This document shows positions 24,219 through 34,800 of a DNA stretch of 64,000 bases, one piece after another. The position numbers and the translations under genes were made by a program. How positions within the stretch are numbered: the first letter of the stretch is position 1; each line of letters starts with the position of its first letter. Source of the stretch: Lytechinus variegatus (taxonomy: Eukaryota; Echinodermata; Echinoidea; Temnopleuroida; Toxopneustidae); assembly GCF_018143015.1 (NCBI RefSeq), contig NC_054752.1, positions 744,001 through 808,000 of the forward strand, written 5' to 3'. The notes beneath the pieces were generated by a model that saw nothing but the letters and a program-made list of their open reading frames with translations, was not told where the DNA came from and searched no databases.

Positions 24219-25142
24219 CCCTATCTAGGCCGGGGTATTTTGGGAGTTCCTATGGCCTGGGGGGGGGCCTCCCAGGCCCCCCCTAAGATCTCGGCCGTCG
24301 ACCGCGCGATCATGCCGAAAATTGGCACACGGGTTGCCTGGGACATAATCTACAAGATTGTATAGTAATTTATTTCATGCGAATTGCTATTAAGTGATTA
24401 TGCTAATTTATGCGTAATTAGTATGCGAAATCATACTTTTTCCTCTAACTCCCTAAATAAAGCTCCAAATGTACTAATTTTTGGTATAGAAACTCTTTGT
24501 GGTGTCCTAAGAAAGAGTACATGAAAAAAATTGTGATATCATATCATTTTCTTATGTATTATATTGTTTTTTGCAATTTCTTATGCATTTCTTTGTTTTT
24601 TTGACCTTTTGTTTTTCATTGTTTTTTCAATGAAATTTGTTGGGGACTCTTCTGTGATCATAAAAAGCATAAAATGAATACATTTAGACTAGCAAAACTA
24701 AAAATAACCATACATTTATGAAATTTGGTTGAAAACACAATTTGCATTGACTTTGTACACGAAATCACGTTTTTGAGCAATTTTCGGTCTGACATGCACT
24801 TACATAATGTTGCGTAATTTCGGAACCACATACCAGGGGGGCGTGTCATGAAGGTACTTTGTCCGACAAGTTCCGTTTTATCCGACAATTACCATAGTAA
24901 CAGTACCTCTCTGCCAATCAGAATCAAGGGAAGATGTCAGATCTGACAACTTGTCGGACAAAAATGTTGATGAAACGCTCCCCCGGGTGACGCAAAATTG
25001 GTCTCAAAAGTTGCGCAAGACTTGAAAGTAAAAACTCAGCGAGCGGCGCGGTCAAAAAATTTCGCACGGCGAAAATATCGAGCGATTCGTTGAGGGGGGG
25101 GGGGGCCTCCGAGGCCCTCCCCCCCCCCTGGCCTAGATAGGG
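24219..25142 (+). mobile_element. CCCTATCTAGGC inverted-repeat element, second full copy
   Basis: Flanked by TTAA (24215-24218, 25143-25146) with ends CCCTATCTAGGCCGGGG and its complement. Contains a nested 148-bp element (24836-24983). Confidence 0.88.
24836..24983. mobile_element. Nested MITE with about 36-bp inverted ends
   Basis: Ends GGGGGGCGTGTCATGAAGG / TTGATGAAACGCTCCCC and TTTGTCCGACAAGTT / AACTTGTCGGACAAA pair. The sibling at 20085 shows the uninterrupted sequence ACGTACCCGGGTGACGC. Confidence 0.82.
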
Positions 25143-25326
25143 TTAAACATTATGTGTAAAAGCTTTGTGAAAGACCACCCAAATGTATTATGGGGGAATA
25201 GCAGCCATTATTAACCGTATCAGACATCTGAGCAGGGCAACTTTAATACATTGTTGCCTGCTTAAGACTGGGATCGAATGGCCGGTGAATACATTTCCAA
25301 TTGTTTATCCACGGACCCAATTTATT

Positions 25327-25766
25327 TGGTTGCACTTCTTTATTCCGAAGGTTCTTTATTTCGAAGGTTCGTAATTCCGAAACACGTAAATTGCCTATAC
25401 CTCGATGTTCGTTAATCCGAAAACGTAAAAGGGTTCGTTAATCCGAATATTTTGTGGCGTTATTCCGAAGGTTCGATAATCCGAAAACGAAATAAGGTTC
25501 GATGTTCCGAAGGTTCGTTAATCCGAAAACGAAATAAGGCTCGTTTATCCGAAAACAAAATAAGGTTCGTTGTTCCGAAGGTTCGTTAATCCGAAAACGA
25601 AAGCTTCGTTAATCATTACATTTTCGGACTGACGAACTTTCGGAATTACGAACCTCATTTCGTTTTCGGATTAACGAACCATCGGAATTACGAACCTCAC
25701 TTCGTTTTCGGACATACGAACTTTCGGAAATACGAACCTTTGGAATAACGAAGCTTCGGAATTACG
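25327..25766. mobile_element. TTCGTTAATCCGAAAACGAA foldback element
   Basis: 440 bp of short tandem units (GGTTCGTTAATCCGAAAACG in the left part, the complement in the right part). Flanked by a 7-bp ATTTATT duplication (25320-25326, 25767-25773). Element X copy A at 57350 is the empty site. Confidence 0.9.
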
Positions 25767-25920
25767 ATTTATTGCCCGCTCAGGAAAGTTAATGAGAAAA
25801 TGCGTGGAAATGCAGCAGGAAATAAGGCAGAGCGAACATCCGGGTATTCTATGCGTTTGTTTACGCGTCCTTGAACCGCACAGTGCTTCAATGTCTGTCA
25901 AATTGAGACAATGCTGGATA

Positions 25921-26238
25921 GAGTGGCCTGTATTCTGAAGTCAGGTTTAACTTAGACCATGGTCTAACTCTGTGCTAAAATTAATGGAAGCCAAAAGTGT
26001 CAAAATTTTTACTAAGTTGTATGTTTCTTACCTTTACTGCGCTCTTTCCTGATTCATCGATGGTGAAGACAATCGTCTATTTATACTTCGTAGACAATTA
26101 TCAATGACTTGAGAGCCAAATGAGTTGAAATATGATATCACTACCGTTAGTGATTTATGTAAAATTTTGCTTTCCATAGTTAAACCACAACTTTAAACCT
26201 GAGTTTAAGTAAAACCTGACTTCAGAATACGGGCCACT
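25921..26238. mobile_element. MITE AGTGGCCYGTATTCTGAAG
   Basis: Ends AGTGGCCTGTATTCTGAAG and CTTCAGAATACGGGCCACT are inverted matches. Element X copy A runs CTGGATACTGTGTCCCC uninterrupted at 57495, so this is an insertion. Confidence 0.85.
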
Positions 26239-26530
26239 GTGTCCCCAGGCCATTAAAGCGCCATTTCAATTACATCACAATGGTAAAGTTCAGAGGCCCA
26301 GTCTGCTCAACATGACAAAAATAGAGTCCTGTTCTTAAATTCTAAAACGTCTAAATTGCTAAATTGATTTTTGCTCTAGATGTCTGATTTGGTTAAAAAT
26401 AGCAATATTGACTTGCCTGGGGGCGAAAGGGCATATCGCCTTCAATAAATTGATATCACCCTCGTCTACAACTCTGGCGATATAAATCTAGTTGTGGCAA
26501 TATATCTCGTATCGCCCTGAGGCCAGTCAA

Positions 26531-27750
26531 TGGATAACTGAAAACGCTTTTAATAGTTCAGTGCTTGCCTCAACACTGGTGCAGTATTATGGTTCTTTTC
26601 ATTGATTTTTTTAATTTATATTTTGCTTTGGATATTTGTGCATTGTACATGTAATTAATCTGTATAATTATCTGTTACAATCCAACATAATTATGTCATG
26701 TAAAAAAGAAAGAAATGAATTATTATCTTAATGTATTCTCCAGTGTAAGCATTAGGTATCTGAATTTTATTGCAAAAAGATTTTCATGTCATTTTATTTC
26801 ATATAATATGCATTCATGACATCGTCATTGCAGAAATATATTTTTTAAGTTGTAAGAGGATTTAGGGTATTTTTTGTTTGGAACTGAATTAGGAATGATC
26901 CAATTTATATTAGTCTTATACCTAGGTCTCAGTGTAAGAATAAAAATGGATTGGTTTTATCAACTTTATGTTTTGGAGTGTATTTATGTGTATAAAATAT
27001 TCAAAAACATTTGTGGATTTTTATTGTAGTTGTTGCTATTAAATATCAAGTTATTTAAAAGTCACCATTTGGATAAAGTGTATATGTTGTCGTTGTTGGG
27101 GGTTTGTATGTTTCATGGTTTTTATAATAATAATAATAATACATAGCATATAAACTATGCCTAATACTTGTTACTTATGAAGGGGGGCCAGATTGAAAAT
27201 TTTACGTGGTTCTTTGAATTATGATGAGGATACATATATCTTTATGGTTGGATTTGAATGGTTCTACCGACTTCAGATTGCATAATGTTGAAGAGGCGTA
27301 TTCCTCAGAGCGGGAGAACCCGCACTGAAAAGCCTTTCCACCAACTGAGCAGTTGACTTTTTTTTTTTTGTTTTGGGGTATTGGTTTTGTTTAATTTTTT
27401 AAAGGGAATACTCTTTTTCAAAGTGTTGTCAGATACACTGACATGAGAGTGTTTTAGCATTAAATATGTCAATATACGTGTATATTAATACACTCTATTC
27501 TCTCTCCCTCCAAACCCCATACCCCATATTGGTATCAGAGCAATACCCACCCCCCCCCCCCCCTCCCCGGAATAGGAAAAAAATAATAAAATTAATACAA
27601 ATACAATACAAAGAGAAATAATAATGAAAAGAGGGCAAAGATATTTGAAAAAAATATATATGTTGTTGTCGTTAGTATTATTAAGGGGTTCAAGGTGGTG
27701 TATGCCCATTCTATCGTTTTTCACAGATTACAAGTATATATTCACGTGTT
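26531..27750. other. Intergenic, no gene seen
   Basis: AT-rich unique-looking sequence with (TAA)n near 27128 and a C-run near 27550. Several short frames exist on both strands, none with recognisable domains. Confidence 0.4.
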
Positions 27751-28210
27751 GAGAACCAACAAATAAAACAGGGCCGACATTTGACCTATGATATGACTTC
27801 CATTTTATTTATAAAAGACAAACTGGGTATTGTATTGTATTTATTTTTCGTCAATTAAAAAGTAATAACATTGATAGATATATGTTCAATTATAAATAAA
27901 TAATAATTAAAAGGACGGAGGGTTTGCCCTACTCAGCGTTGATAACATATCAACGCTGTTTTACAGAGGGGTCGCTTTCATAGATAATATACATGTAAAC
28001 ATAATACAGGAAAGGAAAACCTTAATTGACTTACGATAAGACGTTGACAAGATGTCAAAAAGTAAGAAAAAAACATATTTACAATATATACACAAGATGA
28101 CAGAGTAAGAATGAGGGATCTGAATTAAAAGTTACAAGAAGTCTGGAAGATTTTTTAAGGCTTTTTTTTAAATTCTGCTGGCCCAGTTCACGTTAACAAA
28201 AAAGTCAAAT
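27750..28210 (-). mobile_element. Probable LINE 3' end, reverse
   Basis: Read on the minus strand it has a short frame ending LKKSLKNLPDFL, then AT-rich sequence, a perfect 10-bp hairpin CAGCGTTGAT/ATCAACGCTG (27934-27958), and AATAAATACAATACAATAC-like tail sequence. This resembles invertebrate LINE 3' regions, but coding support is minimal. Confidence 0.4.
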
Positions 28211-28819
28211 TTCTTCTGTTTTCTCCATCCTCTCTTTCTAATTTGTAAATCATTTGGGAACAGGGAACGATTATTTTTTAATAGGGATGCCTACCAAAAT
28301 TAGACAAGCAAAGAAAATAAAAACAATGTAGATTAGGTTTTTAATTTAAAAAAAATGACGGTCATTATGGCAAGGGAAAATTTGACAAGCAAAAGAAAAA
28401 GGGGGCTCAATGCAAAAAAAGGAAAGTGATTTGGGTAAGGAACAATTTGAAAAACAAGTAAACGAATAGTTTTCACCTCAAAATAGGGGTACTTTCGATG
28501 AAATTTCTACTTGTATAATGCGAGCGAGCACTTTTTGTGACCATGAACTCACTAAACACAAACTTGAAATCCGAGCAGAATAATTTGTGCATGGTATAGG
28601 GTATATGGATATTGAAATGTCCTTGAGTAGATCTCCTTCAAACTGTCAATGCTCGCAAAATTTTCATCGTTATATAATGACCTAAAAGTTACTATATTTT
28701 CCAATTATTCTCCTCCCCTTATTTCATTCTTTTATCCATATACCTACTCCTTTTTCTCCTTCCTCTCTCGTCTTCTTCTTTTTCTTTCTGTTCTTGTTTT
28801 TTTTATATCCAGTGCATCC

Positions 28820-29875
28820 CACAAAAACCGAAACCGAGATTACGCGATGATTTATCATAACTTGAGTAGACAAGACAAATGAGCTACCAGTGTAAAGCTT
28901 AGAATCTTAGAAATCTCTTCTTTCATCTGAAATTTCTTGGATTATTCTTCATTCACGCATGAGTGAGCAAAACAATTTGAAGAAAGCTACCAAAAACTTA
29001 TTTGGCGGGGGTATCTGAATTTCAAAAAGAAAATCACATGCCTAAAAAGTTCAATATTTACCCATTTATTTGATACCTTAATCGCAAAAAATTGTCAAAA
29101 AGTTCTGCTCCCTCCAAACAATGCTTTATTTCCATAATTTCATTTAAAAAAACGTATTTTCACCGGTTTCCCACAAAAGTTATCACGCGGGTAACATCGC
29201 TGATCGTCGACAAAACGGAGTGTCGAGTGATTCTGAACGCTAGCCTGTAAAACCCTTCATTTTATGAAATTATTGGATTTCAAGCTTTATTTCAAATTAC
29301 CATGACTTTGTTATTTCTTGACCATTTTCTGTATTTGAGGTATCAATTTAAAGAGCAGATATTGAACTTTTTTTTATTGTGATTTTCTATTTGAAACTCA
29401 GATACAGCCTGCCAAGTGACTTGTTTGTATCCCCTCTTCAAATTGTTTTAATAATGATAATAATAATAATAGCTGTATTTATAAAGCGCTTTTTGCCAGA
29501 GGATACAAAGCGCTGCTATTATTACCCCGGCTTTAGCTCGAGCTACCATCACCGGCGCTCAGTGCATGCAAGGAATACTCTTGTTGGGTACCCATTCACC
29601 TCACCTGGGTCGAGTGCAGCACAGTGTGGATAAATTTCTTGCTGAAGGAAAATACGTCATGGCTACGATTCGAACACACGACCCTCTGTTTCAAAGGCGA
29701 GAGTCAAAACCGGTTTTTGCTCACTAATGCGTGAATGATAAATAATTCTAAGTAATTTCAGATGAAAGAGGAGATTCTCAGTTTTACAATGGTAGGTCAT
29801 TTGTTTGTTGTATTTATGATTAAGTAATGATAAATCATCGATAAATCTCGGTTTCGTCTTTTTATTGGACGCAAC
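28820..29875. repeat. Foldback pair of about 165-bp arms around a SINE
   Basis: 28820-28985 (GAAACCGAGATTACGCG ... CATGAGTGAGCAAAA) and 29712-29875 are inverted copies with moderate divergence. A family 1 SINE (29449-29712) lies inside against the right arm. Confidence 0.7.
29449..29712 (-). mobile_element. tRNA-derived SINE, family 1, reverse
   Basis: (AAT)n at left as tail; body CACCTCACCTGGGTCGAGTG and the B-box complement GATTCGAACAC near 29668. Confidence 0.82.
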
Positions 29876-30199
29876 GTTATGTATATTTGCACCGCCAGTA
29901 GGGGGACACGTCCCATTTGGCCCCCATCCGGGATCCACTTATTCAAAATATGACTCCATTTTATTTGAAATGCAATAGTCTGTCTTTGATGATAATGGAT
30001 TTTATATCCATGACTGGTATTTGCAATGTCAGATCGTGTGGTGTGACGTGAACCAGAGGCTGATCCGGGATTTTCCAAAGGTGGAGCACTTTTCTTTCTT
30101 TCTTTTTTAATGTTTGTTTTAATGGAGAATTTCTCCAATCCCTGATGAAGGTTTTATGTCACGAAAAAATGTGACAAGCACTGTAAATAAATAAAGCAT

Positions 30200-31430
30200 A
30201 AGTAAAAGAATGTCTTCACTTGCGTATGTCAGACATTTTCCACTTCACGGGCGGCCGGATGCCAACCCCTCCCCCCGGCCTGGATCCGACATTGGAGTGA
30301 ACAATAATTATATGTGGCGATTATTCTATTTTTCTATCTTGAATATATTTTTTTCCTTGTTATGAAGGCGTAATGTTTATTTTTTTTTACCTTTATTATG
30401 TTTTATAATCCCCCCAATTGTCATTGTATTTTCCTTCATGCTATATTTTATTCCCGGTGCATCTCTTGGTTGGGCGGAATCGGGTCACAGTGATTAAGTT
30501 TACTCTCATCTTTCCATGACCACCAACTAATACACTGGGCAAACTGCTAGCAAATATTGCATATACCTCTAGGCCCTATAATTATGTCATTTTATGTAAT
30601 GATTGATATTGCTTTGTAATCTTGAATATGTTTGAATTACCGAATAAATAACAAAATAAATAATGAATAAATTCTAACATATTAGTAATGAATCTGAACA
30701 CGCAGAATTTCGAGAAAATCAATTTTTCGTATACCATCTATTGTTTTGATGAGTATTTATAGTGAACTATCTATTATACGCGGGTATGAGTCAAAGTCCA
30801 AACGAGGTAATCACTCTTAAGGGGCGTGTCTGTATGGTAAAGACAGAAATAAAAGATAGTCCATAGTCAATGGATTGATAATTATGAAAACGGTCTTCCA
30901 ATGTTATAGAATTACGATAAACAATAATAATAATGTTCTAATATATGAATATTTTCTCCATTGAAAAAAAAATGAAAATCTAATTAAGTGGATCAATTCA
31001 ATCTATTGACCACGAGAAAAAAAAATTAGTTCCCATTTTGAAATAAAAAAATCAATAATTTTCACTGTCATACCTTCAACTAGTTACAGGCCTAATTTGT
31101 GATAATGATGATGATGGTGATGATGATGATGACGACGACGACGACGATGATAATGATGATGATGACGACGATGATGATAATGATAGTGTTGGTGTTGGTT
31201 ATAATCATTTAATGGCAACAATGATGATGATGATAATGATAATTGTAATAATGATAATAACAATAATGGATACTACTACTATTAATAATAATAGTTGTAA
31301 TATAGTGCAGCAATGATAGTTTATCTTTTCAAATGTTAGGTTGGACTACATGAATACCAGTATTGATGGAATGGAATGTGTTAAGCTAAAATAATCGCTT
31401 TAAAATGTACTTCATTAATATCTCCTCTAA
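30200..31430. other. Intergenic upstream of the SH3BP5-family gene
   Basis: AT-rich with no recognisable gene. Contains a GAT/GAC microsatellite (31098-31258). Confidence 0.4.
31098..31258. repeat. (GAT/GAC)n microsatellite
   Basis: Imperfect trinucleotide array, GATGATGATGACGACGACG and derivatives, about 540 bp before the SH3BP5-family start. Confidence 0.93.
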
Positions 31431-31433
31431 CAA

Positions 31434-31441
31434 TGACGTCA
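31434..31441. promoter_or_regulatory. Full CRE/ATF palindrome upstream of the SH3BP5-family gene
   Basis: A perfect TGACGTCA lies 358 bp before the start codon, in non-repeat sequence. It matches the CREB/ATF consensus. Function is inferred only from position. Confidence 0.35.
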
Positions 31442-31798
31442 TCAGGCAGGCAGTACTTCATCCAGGCAATTGAACAATCCTTTGTTTCCAGTTTTGGCGC
31501 ACAAAACAAAGTTCACATAAATCTGGTACAGCCAATGAAAAGCAACTAGCTATATACGAACTTGGGTAGAGAATTACTCCATCTGGAAAAGTACTTCCCA
31601 TGCACTACGAAGACCAAAGTTAGCCTTGGGTGAGTAGCAGGGACGTCACGATCATTCCCAAGAGGGAGTTCACCTAGCTCAACCCGACGCAAAACACAAC
31701 TTCTCTGAAAACTGAGCTATTAAATACTTGATGTGATGGTATAAGGTTTTACCGGACGAGTTGATGTTTTCATTGTTGTTGAGTGAAGACAAAGGACG

Positions 31799-31855
31799 AT
31801 GTCTGGAGCTAATATGGAAGCTGAAGATGGTGCAGTATTGGATCCTAGGATTAAG
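31799..31855 (+). CDS. SH3BP5: SH3BP5-family coding exon 1
   Basis: Encodes MSGANMEAEDGAVLDPRIK. The LDPRIK end matches the conserved start of the family's helical domain. Donor GTAATT, phase 0. A TGA in frame just upstream fixes this as the first possible start. Confidence 0.88.
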
Positions 31856-34800
31856 GTAATTTATATTCATCACTTATTATCCATATTAAATTTCATTTCA
31901 TTTTATATGAAGATCATTTATCGTTGAAGGTGAAAGTTCAGTGTACCTGATCAATTTCCCCGCCAAAGTTTTATTTCATCAAGTCGATTAATGTTAATGG
32001 TTCACGATTTCTACAGTTCTGTTTCATTCATGCAAAATTACAGATTGGTATGTAGTAAAGCTAACTTACCAGGATACGTTTTTGTGAGGGGTTCAAAAAA
32101 GGCTTGCACCAAATGCAAGAAAATTAGAAAATATTGATCATCAGACTTCTTGCTAGTTTTCATTCAATGTGCTCCCATTTCTTTATTTCTACATCAATTA
32201 TCTTCATTCTTGGTAAATATTATCACTGGATAATTCTACCTATCAGTCCATGAAGATGATGAGGTCGAAGGTCGTCTATGCGTCAAAATGTCAAATGATA
32301 TGTGGTCATGTCTATTCTTTTTTGAAGTTTTTGTTCAACTTGCTCTGATTTCTCTATTTCTGCAAATGCACTTGGCCCATGAATTATGACCCTTGGGTAG
32401 TTCTACATGAGGATGATTGGGTCAAAGGTCGTCTAGGGGTCATAAGATTATATTGCATATTTTAATTATCGCAAAGTCAGGAGAGACTTATGGGTCGCAA
32501 ACCACCTTGTTCATTTGAATATTTGAATATTTCATCTGTTAGCATTGAATATTATTTCATAAGTAAAAACAAAAATTGTCAACCTAAGCAAGGAGATTAC
32601 TAAAAATTCTATCGGAAGGATCCATGTCTTTCAAAGACATCAAAAACTTTGCAGCCCACAATAAAGGGATTTGATCAAATTACAAACTATCCCATTAATA
32701 ATGTAAATCCCCTTACTTGGGTTGACGTTTTTTAACGTATATGAAAAACTATTCAATGCTAAAAGATGCCATATTAGAAAACACCAACAAAACAATTTAA
32801 GTAAATGAATAGATTTGTAAATGGATTTTGACAGCATGATTCGAAAATTATGGCAGAGATAATGAAAAGATTAAAAGGAAGTTTGCTGATTAGCAAAAAG
32901 TCTTATGATTAGTATTTTCTCATTTTCTGCCGTTTGGCGCAAGCTATTCTTTTACCCCTCGCACTTTTTCCCCCTCACATATTTTTTTAATGGCATTTGA
33001 AAGATTAGACCTCAGATCATCAAAAATAGACATCATAATGTGAAACAAAATTATGACCGTTTTTTATTCGCTGTGTATAGGGCCGATACTTAATACTTAA
33101 AGTGGATTAATCAGTTTGTCTCTTACATATATATGTAAATATAAATATGTCTCTTACATATAAATATGTCTCTTTTTACATAAAAATATTTATTTTTTAA
33201 TTCAGTAAATTGAAATTACATTCATTGAAGTATCCCTAGTAGGAATGAGAACAATATTTTCATGAAACGTCACAGAATTGAATATCATATTAGCGCTAAA
33301 TGGTACGATTTATTTCCGTTTCGATCAACTAATTTACTGCTGATGAGGTTTACTTTTCTGTAATATTACGCTCTATTCTTTTACGTGAATGATTACGTCT
33401 ACAGTTGTCAGGTAATTATCGGCGTCGCCAGAGCGTAGGATATATTAACAAACACTTGTACGGGAATAAGCAGCATATAGACGAGTAGGCTTATAATCTT
33501 GTACGCTATATGGTTTTTAATTAATCTAGCCTTAAAATTACAAAATGATAAGTACTTCAGCCCAGATACAAAAAAAAACGTTTGCTATGAGCATGATAGA
33601 GACTGCGGTGAAGTTCCTTATATTTGTTGCTGTCAATAAGATCATAGTGATCATGCAGTTGTAAATACCGTGATTATTCAGCCCTTATGTAGCCACAGTG
33701 ATATCAATGGGGGAGTTCGGCGTGCAAATGTGACTTTGACAAAAATTCGACAAGCAAAAACTGAGGGAGAGGACATCAGTAAAAACTGGTGGCCATTTCG
33801 TCTCCGAAAAACTGTTTCCCTACTCTGTTTTTCTTGCTTTTTGGGGGTTCGATCGACCCCCCCCCCCCCTCCTTCCAGGCTACAGACTTGTTACTAAAGC
33901 CTTATAGGGTCATTAAAAACACACATAAGACCTATCGACAAAGACTACACGAAGGAATTAGCGATAATAAAATGTGCTGATTTTATTAATATAATCTGAA
34001 GACAAATTAATGTTTTACGAAAGAATATTTTATTGTGATTATAACGACAGCGACAATGTCACTTACACAAAATTACATAAAAATCCTTCTTCATGTAATT
34101 TGGAGTCATGCATGACCGAAATAAGAGCCAAGAGGTTATCATGTTGGTTATGCTACAATCACATTAATGTAACCGACACGATAGTATGTCATTAGAAATA
34201 ACGTAATCAGCATGGAGTCGGTGTCACTGGTGTGACCTAGCACAAAAAAGACCTTTGATCAGAAAATATCTTCAAGTAGCATTGGTTTATTACTTACCTG
34301 TTATGTCAATACAAGAAATACGAGATTAGATTATCTAACCAAATGAACGAAGGTCATGTTTGAAGAGACATTGAAGGTTATCGCGATATTTGCTAAGAAA
34401 TACTGAAAGAAGAACCATTGAAAATGTAATGTTTGAATTATAAAGCTATATGATAATAAACTAGAGAAAAAAGTTTCAGCGGTTTTGAGATCCTCCCCAG
34501 GTATCATAGTTTGACGTAGGCCTAATTAGTGGCGTTATTATTTTTAGTATTTTTGTTTTATTGGGGGTGATGGGGGGTAAGGTGTGCTACTTGGGACATG
34601 GTATAGCGAGATACAAACAAAGCAAAACAAACAAATGAATTTATTGATTACCAATTTTGTCAAAAGAAATTGGCGAATGAATAAATTATATCAAAATTTC
34701 AATTCAGTGATAAACCAAAATTCATATTTTATAGGGGCACCACCAAAAACACACCAAAACTATATATGTGATTGTGTTTTATATGATGAGTGTTTTGTAT

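Larger units (their letters stand above)
21808..26530 (+). mobile_element. Element X, copy B, split by insertions
   Basis: 21808-22346 and 25198-26530 match, in order, 56484-57240 and 57240-57790 (e.g. TTTTGTACAGGAGCCTATGG; ATCAGACATCTGAGCAGGG; TGGTAAAGTTCAGAGGCCCA). About 2.85 kb of other sequence separates the halves, and two smaller elements interrupt the right half. The start contains an inverted repeat (TATTGGATGGC...GCCATCCAATATA). Confidence 0.75.
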
